Assembly (NCBI GenBank): GCA_963722415.1
Contig: CAVRNI010000002.1
Span: 209,665-273,664, forward strand
Direction: 5' to 3'
Origin: JALOLG01 sp963722415
Lineage (GTDB): Bacteria; Actinomycetota; Acidimicrobiia; Acidimicrobiales; Ilumatobacteraceae
DNA length: 64,000 bases
The notes below the pieces were generated by a model. It was not told the DNA's origin. It ran no database searches and was given only the letters and a program-made list of their open reading frames with translations. Shown here piece by piece: positions 40,711 to 49,014 of this stretch. The stretch's first letter is position 1; each line of letters begins with the position of its first letter. The position numbers and the translations under genes were made by a program.

Positions 40711-41142
40711 ATGGAGCGGTCGTTCTTCGAACGGGTTCTCGACGTGTTCGAAGGTGTCGTGGCCGACATGGGCGGCGAGCTCCATTCACACGCCCACCGG
40801 CGCGGGCTCAAGGTGTGGTTCGACGATGCGACCCGCGAGCACTACGAGGCGCAGTTGATCCGCGTCGATGGCGAACCGGCGCTCGAGATCGGCTTTCACG
40901 TGGAGTACCCGAAGGCGCAACCGAACGATGAGGTGCTCGACCGGCTGTGTGCCAGGGAGCGAACGTGGCGCCAGACGCTCGGCAAGGCGCCGGAGGCGGG
41001 CGTCTTCATCGGCGCTGAGACATGGCGTCGCATCTCCGAAGTGTGGGAGCCGCCCGACCCGGACGACATCGACGCCGCGATCGAGGTCGCGGCCCGCCTC
41101 GGCGACTACGTGTTCGCGATCGAACCGATTCGGCGCGGCTGA
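40711..41142 (+). CDS. hypothetical protein
   Basis: 143 aa, soluble, acidic. Starts MERSFFERVLDVFEGVVADM; contains FHVEYPKAQPNDEVLDRL and ARLGDYVFAIEPIRRG. Base composition and codon use agree with real coding sequence. No family recognised. Its end overlaps the convergent membrane protein by 37 bp. Confidence 0.65.
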   Translation: MERSFFERVLDVFEGVVADMGGELHSHAHRRGLKVWFDDATREHYEAQLIRVDGEPALEIGFHVEYPKAQPNDEVLDRLCARERTWRQTLGKAPEAGVFIGAETWRRISEVWEPPDPDDIDAAIEVAARLGDYVFAIEPIRRG

Positions 41143-41786
41143 CGAACCGTCTCACGGAGTCCGACGAGACCGGTGCCGATCGACCAGAGCGCGATGAGGA
41201 TCGCGGCACCCGCGAACGCAGCGGTGAGCTCGGTGTCCGGAAACAGCAGGACGAGTGGCACGGAGCGGGCGTGAAGGACGCCGCCGGCCACTCCCGGCAC
41301 GGCAACGATCCAGCGGACCGAGGGTGTCGACAACAGGATCTTCGCTGCGAGGTACGCGATGGCGGCGCCGCTGAGCGGGTAGAGCACGATGGACAGCGCG
41401 ATGTGGGTGAAGGCGACCGGCGCAACGTCGCCGTCGCCCAGCGACGCGGTGTCGACTTTGGATGCGAGGTGGAAGACAGTCTCCACGACGTAGATCGAGA
41501 CCGCGATCGCGGCAAGTCGCAGCGCCCGATGTGTCGAAGCCGGCCAACTGCGGCTGCGATCGGCGAGCCAGAGACCGGCTGCGACAAGCACCGTGCTGAG
41601 CACGATCAGCGAATGCGCGAGCACCCAGCTGTCGTCCGACGCCATGGTCGCCAACTCCTGCCGGAGTGATTCCTTGGCGTCGGCGTCGGGGTGCATCCGG
41701 CCTTCGGCAACCATGGCCACGCCCGATGCGACGAATGCCAGTCGCCAAGCGTGAGTGGTCCAAACGCGATTGTTGGGGAATTGCAT
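41106..41786 (-). CDS. hypothetical integral membrane protein
   Basis: 226 aa with about six hydrophobic segments (AWRLAFVASGVAMVA, LAHSLIVLSTVLVAAGLWLA, LAAIAVSIYVVETVFHLA, IALSIVLYPLSGAAIAYLAA, AVPGVAGGVLHA, AAFAGAAILIALWSIGTGLV). No family recognised. Intact. Confidence 0.7.
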   Translation of the reverse strand: MQFPNNRVWTTHAWRLAFVASGVAMVAEGRMHPDADAKESLRQELATMASDDSWVLAHSLIVLSTVLVAAGLWLADRSRSWPASTHRALRLAAIAVSIYVVETVFHLASKVDTASLGDGDVAPVAFTHIALSIVLYPLSGAAIAYLAAKILLSTPSVRWIVAVPGVAGGVLHARSVPLVLLFPDTELTAAFAGAAILIALWSIGTGLVGLRETVRQPRRIGSIANT

Positions 41787-41860
41787 GATCGATCGTCCTT
41801 CGGTGAAGAGGGTGTGTGGAGGCGGTCGTGCGCGACGACGAGGAGGACTGGCCCGCGACG

Positions 41861-42030
41861 TCAGGTTGCGGGCGGTGCGTTGAGCGTCCCGTACAACTCG
41901 TCGAGGTGCAGTGGGAGTGATCGTGCTCCGACCACGGCAGGGATGCCGAACTCACGAGCCATGACCGCGGTGTGACCCAACGGTCCTCCGAACTGCGTGA
42001 GGACGCCTGCCAACATCGGTGAGTCGTCCG
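41861..42030 (-). pseudogene. remnant of a PEP-utilising enzyme mobile domain
   Basis: One open frame reads LAGVLTQFGGPLGHTAVMAR then EFGIPAVVGA and ends at a stop at 41861. The G-G-x-x-x-H-T-A-V-x-A-R-E-x-G-I-P-A-V-V-G pattern is the phosphohistidine domain of PEP synthase/PPDK-like enzymes. Only ~55 residues survive; no kinase domain is found upstream. The rest of the 41787-42310 interval holds nothing I recognise. Confidence 0.55.
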
Positions 42031-42310
42031 CGCGTTCGAGGACGGGCGTTTCCGGGCGCGGTCAGGGCCACTCCATTGCGCGCCACCATTTCGACCTCTG
42101 GACTCCATACCGAGGAACAGCCTGTGGGCGAGTAGGTCGGCGCGGTGAACGCAGTGGTCCTGAACGTTTCCATGGACGAGCTGCTCTTGCCGTCGTCATT
42201 GCGGTGCCGTTGAGCCGACCGGTGCCACTGCCTCGGCGACGATGGCCACTGCCGTCAACGAGTCGAACCATCACGGCGCTCGACGAGACAGGACCTGACT
42301 CGAGCCGCGT

Positions 42311-45300
42311 TCAGGAGTGGCTGGCGGTGTCGGTCATGGGCGGGGTGACCAGCAGTGCTTGGACAACGGTTGCGAGGTCCAGACTTGTCCCGGCCGCCAT
42401 GCCGAGTTCGATTGCTTCGGGTGTCAGCAACGTCCGGGCGAGGATGCGGTCGGTCTCGTGCTCATCGATGGCACCGGTGGAGGGGTGGCGCCTGAACAGC
42501 CCGAGATAGGCAAGGCCGATTTCCGTTTCGCCGCGCGTGAGAAGGCGATCCGCTTCTACCTGGAGACACAAGTTCTGGAGTGCTGGGGCCCCCAGCGAAA
42601 CGGCCATCGCCAGCGATTCACGGATGAGGGCGCTCGCTTCGCCATCGCGATCGAGACGGACACATGCCTGCGCGAGGTTCAGCGTCATCCGGATCTCGAA
42701 ATGGCGGTCGCCGAGCCGGCGATGGAGGCCGATACCGGCCCAGTAATGCGTCATCGCCGCCTCGTACTGCTCCCGATCACCGTCAGCGTCGCCACGGAGA
42801 TGGATCGTGACGGCGAGGTCGCTGTGTGCTCTCGCCTGGGCGACGAGGTTTCCGCAGCTCTCCCCAATGGAGAGCTCGCGCTCCACGAAGTGTTGGCTGG
42901 CCGGCAGATCGCCTTGCTCGCTCGCCACCATGGCCGCCGCAGCGAGTGCTCGGCACGTCTCGCTGGGATCACCGAGCTGCTCGGCGAGAGAAAGGGCGCG
43001 CTCGACGTGCCGTTCGGCGTCGTCGAGCTTTCCGGCCTGCGCGTCCGACCACGCCAGCCCGGACAGGGTCCGTGTCAGGCTGTGGCCCAGCGCTTCCTCG
43101 GCCAGCGGCAACGCCTGCTCGAGGAGCGAACGCTCGAGATCGAACTGGCCTCGCAACGACGCGACCCAACTCGAGTAGTACAAGATGTCGGCCCGACTGG
43201 AGGCGGTGGTCGCAGTTCCTTGCGCTCGCGCGAGCGCGGCCTCCGTAGCGGCCACGTCATCGATGCGTAATGAGGCATCGGCGAGCAGGAGCAGCGCCTC
43301 GACCGGGGGTTCCAAACCGGCCTCATCCCAGAGCTCGACGGCCGCGTTGAGCGATCTGGCGGAGGCGAGCGGAGTGTCGGTGGCGAAGAGTGTCTGACCG
43401 GCGCGCCAGCGATGCTCTGCGGCCCTTGCCGGCTCACCCGCGGCCTCGAGGTGACCGGCGATCAGCTCGCGGTATTCCGCCACCCGCTCGCCCGCAGCTG
43501 ACTCGAGCCACGCCGCGGCGAGTCCGTGAAGTAGAGGACGCTCGCTGAGCAAGACGGTCTCGTATGTCACGTCACACAGCAGCGCATGCTTGAAGAGGTA
43601 CTCGACCGTGTTCTCGAACGACGTGGGTTCGCGCTTGTAGACGAGCTCGCGACGGCGGGCGACATCGAGGGCGGCATCGGTGGAGGCCCCCTGGCGCGAG
43701 AGGGTGCTGACGGCCGCGTCCCAGAACACCCGCCCGACGACCGCAGCACACTGCAGCGACCGCCGCTCGTCAGCAACAAGGGCGTCGAGGCGGGCCTGCA
43801 GTACACCGGTCAAGGTCGTCGGGACGGCGCCCGGGTCGAGTCGCGCGAGATCGAGCGCGCCAGACGTCCAAGCCGACCGAGGTGTCGATCACGCCGTCGT
43901 CGATGAGCATCTTGATCAGCTCTTCGAGGTAGAAGGCGTTGCCATCGGCTCTCGTGACGACGAGCTCCACCAGTTCGTCTGGCACGTCGGACACGCGCTG
44001 GAGCATCTCCCGGACGAGCGCTCGACTGTCGGTGTCGGTCAGCGGCGGCAGCTCGAGGCGGGTGGTCTTGACGGTTTCACCCGGCCACCCGGTCCGCCGC
44101 TCGGCCAATGCCGGCCGCGTGAGCCCGAGCGCGAGCAGGTGATGCTCGCGCACATGGGCGATCAGATCGGCGAGCAGGTCGAGCGACTCGTCGTCGGCCC
44201 AGTGCAGGTCCTCGAGCGCGAGCACGACCGCGTCCCGGGCCGCGAGCGCCGCAAAGTACGCCAGAAGGTGGGCGCGCGCGGTTGCAGAGAACTGTGCACC
44301 GAGTAGGCGCTGCACCGCAGGGCTCGACGAGAGCTCGAACCCCAGCCAGTGACCCACGACATCGGCCTCGTCCGGCGAGAGGTGACCGGCGAACCCGTCG
44401 CGCAGCTTCGTCAGCACGGCAGCCGCGGGATCGCTGTCGTGGATGTCGAACCGCGTCGCCACCACATCGCGGAAGAGCCCGAGCGAGGCGCTCTGACGGT
44501 TGGCGAGCGCTCGGCCCGCGAACAGATACGCCTCTGACGGCGCCAGCTCGACCCAGTTCAGGAACTCGTACAGCAGACGAGACTTTCCTGCGCCCGCGTC
44601 GGCAACGATGGTGACGAGCCTCGCGCCGTCACCATCGACGACTGCGTTGAACGAGTCCCGCAGTACGCCCAGTTCCTTGTCCCGTCCGACAGTGCGGGTC
44701 TCCACTCCCTCGACGCCCCGCGTCGGCACTCGAAAGGCGCGTGGCTTGGCTCGCTCGACCTGGTACACGCGCACGTGGTCGCGCTTGCCGCGCACCTCGA
44801 CCTCGCCCAGCGGCTGGACGTCGAACACACCACGCACGGTCCGATAGGTGTCGTGGGAGATGAGCACGCCGTAGGTGGGAGCGAGGTGCTCGATCCTGCT
44901 CGCGACGTTGACCGTGTCACCCATCACCGTGTACTCGGCCGTGGTTCCCACCGCGGCGAGGTGTGCGGGACCCGTGCTGATCCCAACGCGCATCGCAACC
45001 TGAAAGCTGGCCTGCCGGCAGAGCGCCGCCAACTCGTCCTGGAGAGCGAGTCCCGCCCGCACGGCCCGTTCCGGATCGTCCTCCCGTGTGGTCTCGGCCC
45101 CCCACACCGCCATCACCGCATCACCGATGTGCTTGTCGATCCGGCCTCCATGCTTGGTGACGACTACATCCAGCCGTGCCCAAATGTCGTTCATCCTCCC
45201 GGATACCAACTCGGCATCCATGTGTTCTGACATTGCCGTGAACCCGCTGAGGTCGGCGAACAACACCGTGACCTGGCGGCGCCGCGGGCCGGCGGCATCG

Positions 45301-45419
45301 AGCGACGCCAGCTGCCGTTGCAGCGCCCGTACGGCGACGTCCACCACCTCGTCGGGCACGGTGCCGCGGAGCGCCTCCTGCGCAGCGATGGCCTCTACGA
45401 GTCGATCTTGACCAGGCAT
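42311..45419 (-). CDS. class III nucleotide cyclase domain + AAA ATPase + TPR regulator, one indel
   Basis: About 1035 aa. Residues ~45-220 are a class III cyclase: metal Asp in VTVLFADLSGFTAMSEH and GDAVMAVWGAE, and transition-state residues in VMGDTVNVASRIEHLAP. Then an STAND/AAA ATPase: ADAGAGKSRLLYEF (Walker A) and VVLALEDLHWADDESL (Walker B). A shift near 43850 leads to a ~480-residue helical TPR region (ALARAQGTATTASSRADILY and others). The family is common in actinobacteria as signal-integrating regulators. Whether the cyclase is active cannot be told. GC-rich, no HTH seen. Confidence 0.85.
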
Positions 45420-45661
45420 CGGCGCACCTCCCCGGCGATCCTCACAGGCCTGGACTCAATCGTAGGTCGCGCTCGCGGACCAGCTCCCTGACCGTCGGGC
45501 AACATCAGAATTGGTCCGTGGGGTAGCACCAAACGCCGGTTCGTGGTTGACGGTCCGTTGTTCGCGAGTCTCGCCAGCAGGGCTGCGGTCACGGATCGTC
45601 TGGATGGGCGTGAGGTCCCGTCGGCTTGAATCGGGGGACGCCCCGGCGGGCGAGCGTTTCG

Positions 45662-46601
45662 TCAGTCGAAGGTCGGTGGTTGGCCGAACGCCATCGCGAG
45701 ACGGGCGTCGAGGAAGCAGTTGATGGCCGCGATGCGGTCGCCTCGAACGTGGAGCACGTCGACGGAGAGCGCGGCGAAGGTGCCGCCGCGGGTCGAGCGG
45801 AGGTAGTTGACGACTGCTGGTCGGCCGTTCGCTGATGTCGGAACCAGTCGCCAGTCGCCCGGCCGATCGGCGCCGAGGATGTGCTCGAAGAACTCGAGTG
45901 CCGCCGGTCGACCGATGCAGGCCGGTTCTGGCGGCATCGTGATGTGCACGTCGCGATGGACGATCTGTTCGAGTTGGGCCACGTCGCGCCGCTCGTGCGC
46001 GTCGACGTATCGGGCGAGCAGTTCAGCGGCGACAGTCATCGCTCGATGGTCGCGGCACATCGACCATGACCCGACGCATCACGGTGCGGGCGCGTTGGAG
46101 GAGGCTGTTGGTCGCCGGCACCGAGGCGTCGACCAGCACGGCCGCTTCGGCCGCCGACCAACCGAGCAACTCGGTGACGATCAAGACGGCGCGCTGGCGT
46201 GGGCTGAGGGCGGTGAGGGCAGCTACGAAGAACAGTTCGGTCGTCTCGCGCGCCGCCACGACGTCGGCGGGATCGCCGCCGACGCCCGACGTCGTCGATC
46301 GGCCGTCGGGGTACGGCTGGAGGTGCCCGTCGCGCTCCAAGATGTCGGCCACGTTGCCCACGACAGACGTTCGTCGCTCGTGCCGCTTGAGGTGGTCGAG
46401 GCTGGCGTTGGTGGCGATCTTGTAGAGCCACGTGCGCACCGACGCCCGTTCCTCGAAGGCCGAACGGTTGCGCCACGCCCGCTCGAAGGTCAGTTGCGTC
46501 AGCTCTTCGGCATCCCAGAACGAGCCGGTCATGCGGTAGCAGTGCACGTGCAGCTCGTGACGATGGCGTGCGAACGCCGACTCGAACGCCGCTGCATCCA
46601 T
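45662..46601 (-). CDS. ECF-like sigma factor with C-terminal SnoaL domain, one indel
   Basis: N-terminal region 2: FARHRHELHVHCYRMTGSFW, DAEELTQLTFERAWRN, RTWLYKIATNASLDHLKR. Region 4: LTALSPRQRAVLIVTELLGW and SVPATNSLLQRARTVM. A shift near 46030-46045 separates the SnoaL-like part (AAELLARYVDAHERRDVAQL, PPEPACIGRPAALEFFEHIL). The order matches the sigma-70 subfamily that carries a C-terminal NTF2-like domain (TIGR02960/SigJ-like), so I treat it as one ~310-aa protein. Two separate genes is the alternative. Confidence 0.75.
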
Positions 46602-46648
46602 CGCCCGACGGTAACGGTCGCGGGTGCGGCCATCGGTCTCGGCGGTCG

Positions 46649-47053
46649 TCACGGGCTCGTGAACGAGTGATGTTCGTGCTCGATGACCCAACCCGTCTCG
46701 AGTCGTCGGAGTCCGAGCGTGAGACGCAACCTCCGATCGGGACGTTCACGGAGTTCGTCTGCACTGCCACATCGGAGGAGCGCCCACGCGAACGCAACGT
46801 CGTCGCCGCCGACCACCTCGAGTTCGTCGATCTCGAACGACGCACCCGACGACAACCACTCGAAGAACGGCGGCCACGTCGCTTCGTAGTCGGCCAAACC
46901 GCGTACTCCCCGTTCGGGCGGTGGCACATCGAACATGACGATGTCGTCGGTGTGCGCCGCGACCACTCCTTCCAGATCGCCCCGAACGATCGCTCGGTGC
47001 CAGTCGACGATCACACGGCGGACATCGGCATGGTCGTTCGTCGTCGATGTCAT
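46649..47053 (-). CDS. SnoaL/NTF2-like protein
   Basis: 134 aa, intact. GVVAAHTDDIVMFDVPPPER, ADYEATWPPFFEWLSSGASF and GWVIEHEHHSFTSP align with the protein at 39004-39400, a duplicated gene. ATG overlaps the upstream stop (ATGA); it ends 47 bp before the sigma-factor start, so the three genes are one operon. Confidence 0.82.
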   Translation of the reverse strand: MTSTTNDHADVRRVIVDWHRAIVRGDLEGVVAAHTDDIVMFDVPPPERGVRGLADYEATWPPFFEWLSSGASFEIDELEVVGGDDVAFAWALLRCGSADELRERPDRRLRLTLGLRRLETGWVIEHEHHSFTSP

Positions 47054-47524
47054 GGCATCAGCTCCGTCGCTGCGAGTCCGGTGGTCGGGTCGATCGGGAA
47101 CGAGACGTGTTGATGGGTCATCAGCCATCGGCCACCGGATCGTTGGAACACCCGGGTGCCTCGTGACCAGGTGACGTCTTCCGACCCGTCGGGCTAGCCG
47201 GTCGGCCATCCGATTGAGTCCCCAGGTCACCGCGAGGTCGCCGTCGACGACCACGTTCAGCTCTGGCACCGTCCATCGAAAGTCGTCGCCAGCACGCTCG
47301 AAGCCGCGACGGCACTCCTCCCGAATCAGGGCGATGTCGTCGAACTGCAACGGGCTCGAGTGTTCGTACGACACGATGCTCGCAGCGATCGGTGCCATCG
47401 ACCGATCGAGATCCTTGGCGGCCGACGCATCGAACCACTCGTCGTGCAGGCGACGAATCGCCTGCTCCGCCTGTAGATGACCATCGCGCAGCTGATCGCT
47501 GGCAGCAGTAGCGGTGTCGTCCAT
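47050..47524 (-). CDS. SnoaL/NTF2-like protein, one indel
   Basis: About 157 aa. AIRRLHDEWFDASAAKDLDR, FDDIALIREECRRGFERAGD and NVVVDGDLAVTWGLNRM, then a shift near 47190 and SRGTRVFQRSGGRWLMTHQH plus VSFPID. First gene of the SnoaL-SnoaL-sigma operon. Its start lies 20 bp downstream of a perfect palindrome. Likely a DUF4440/ketosteroid-isomerase-like protein. Confidence 0.78.
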
Positions 47525-47544
47525 GTTCGTGCTCCTCGTCGTTG

Positions 47545-47567
47545 GCAGCCACGAACTTCGTGGCTGC
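47545..47567. promoter_or_regulatory. perfect 23-bp palindrome upstream of the SnoaL/sigma operon
   Basis: Arms GCAGCCACGAA (47545-47555) and TTCGTGGCTGC (47557-47567) are exact inverted copies around a single C. The one-base centre argues against a transcription terminator and for an operator of a dimeric regulator. It begins 20 bp before the ATG of the SnoaL operon. The rest of 47568-47824 holds nothing I recognise. Confidence 0.7.
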
Positions 47568-47824
47568 ACATACCGACGACCGAGTCGACCGAACTCATCG
47601 CGCCGCTGTCGATCACGTCGACAGAGCTCGACCGCACGCCGGGCATGCATAGCGGCCCCGAGACCTGCCACATCTCTGCCCACCAAGAGTGACTATCCCC
47701 GATCGCCGGAACGGAGCCGCTCCCACGGCTCCGTCGTGAGCGTGGTAGCAACCCAACGAGGAAGCTCTCCCCCAACTCGCGTTCACCCTTTTGGCCGACC
47801 GAGCCGACGCGCAACAATCCGCGC

Positions 47825-48244
47825 ATGGCTTTCGCCGACGACGAGCTCGACTACCTCCGATCCCAGCCGCTGGCCCGCCTAGCCACCGTTGCCCCGGACG
47901 GCCAGCCCGATGTCACCCCGGTCGCCCTCGAGGTCGAGGGCACGACTCTGTGGGTGTGCGGGGCGGGTGAGGCGGTCCTGCGCACGCGCAAGATCCGCAA
48001 CATCACTGCCGGCCACCGCCAGGTCGCCCTCGTGGTCGACGACCTGCCGTCCTTGGAGCCGTTCATCGCCCGGGGCATCCGCATTTACGGGACAGCCGAC
48101 GACCCCATCGACCGAGTCGGCATGGTCGGCCCCGGCCACTACGTCCGGGTCACGCCAACGATCTCGTGGAGCTGGAACCTTGAAGGTGCTCCCGCCGGCG
48201 ACACCTGGTACGAGGCGCGCCGCACCGTCCACCAGCGCGCCTGA
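47825..48244 (+). CDS. PPOX-type (probable F420-dependent) oxidoreductase
   Basis: 139 aa split-barrel flavin/F420 protein. PLARLATVAPDGQPDVTPVA and RKIRNITAGHRQVALVVDD are typical of the PPOX-class F420-dependent enzymes of actinobacteria. Substrate unknown. Intact; divergent from the SnoaL operon across 300 bp. Confidence 0.85.
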   Translation: MAFADDELDYLRSQPLARLATVAPDGQPDVTPVALEVEGTTLWVCGAGEAVLRTRKIRNITAGHRQVALVVDDLPSLEPFIARGIRIYGTADDPIDRVGMVGPGHYVRVTPTISWSWNLEGAPAGDTWYEARRTVHQRA

Positions 48245-48753
48245 GAGGCACCAGCGCCGCGACCGCCAGGAGGACATCCGCGTTCTGCCGGCGATGAGCG
48301 CGGCGGTCGGCGTGCCTCGAGCTGGCGACCCCAGGCTCCGTCCATCGGCAGACCGCCCCACAACGCCGGTTCGATGACCGCCGTCGGGACGGCTCAGGCG
48401 ACGAGTGCGGGCGAACTCGACCGGGCGACGTGTGTGCGGTCGAATGGGTCGTGTGGATGCGGGCTCTCGATCATCGGTATCGACTTGCGCGACGCGGTGA
48501 TCGCCACGCGTTCGCCGCTCGGTCTCGCCTTGCACGGAACCTCGCGACCGCCGACTCGAGGCGATCAGTAGGACGGTAAGCGAGCACATCGATATCGCGG
48601 ACAGATACGACAGCTCGATCGGTACGTCGGCGAACCGTGACGACCACCGTCGGCGATCGCGTTGCGTGTCATGTATCCAGCCCTCGCTCGCGGGGTCTTG
48701 CCGGCAGTCGTACGAACTGTGCGCGACGCCACCTACAACATCAGGAGATTCAC
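48245..48753. other. 509-bp interval without a supported gene
   Basis: Open frames cross this stretch on both strands but none has recognisable motifs or a convincing start. The only clear signal is the ribosome-binding site AGGAG at 48743-48747, which serves the next gene. Confidence 0.5.
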
Positions 48754-49014
48754 ATGCCAACAACTTCCCGCCGGAGTTCACGCCGGAGGCGATCACGGAC
48801 CGATGAGGCGTTCGTGAGTGGCTGGCGTCTTGGTGACCTCGCCGCCAGACTCGCGAGTCCTGGAGTCAGCGCATTAGTCGACTCGATTCGCCCCGAGGAG
48901 TGTGTGCAGGCCGACCTCATCGCGATGGGCCGTGGCTGCACGATGACCGTCGAGCCCTCCGGTGACCCCGGGTGGCTGAGTCTTACGTTCGTTCGGATCC
49001 CGGACACTGCCTGA
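48754..49014 (+). CDS. small protein coupled to hoxX, unknown
   Basis: 86 aa. A basic N-terminus (PTTSRRSSRRRRSR), then FVSGWRLGDLAARLASPGVS and EECVQADLIAMGRGCTMTVE. Strong SD AGGAG six bases before the ATG. Its stop overlaps the hoxX ATG (ATGA), so the two are translated together. No family recognised; a role with HoxX or hydrogenase maturation is inferred from position only. Confidence 0.65.
   Translation: MPTTSRRSSRRRRSRTDEAFVSGWRLGDLAARLASPGVSALVDSIRPEECVQADLIAMGRGCTMTVEPSGDPGWLSLTFVRIPDTA

Noticed and set aside
47879..48796. 305-aa minus-strand frame
   Set aside because: Its C-terminal half is antisense of the PPOX gene and the N-terminal half shows no motifs.
48754..49014. HypC or HypA identity for the small gene before hoxX
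   Set aside because: No MCLAxP start of HypC and no HypA zinc motif (two CxxC) is present.
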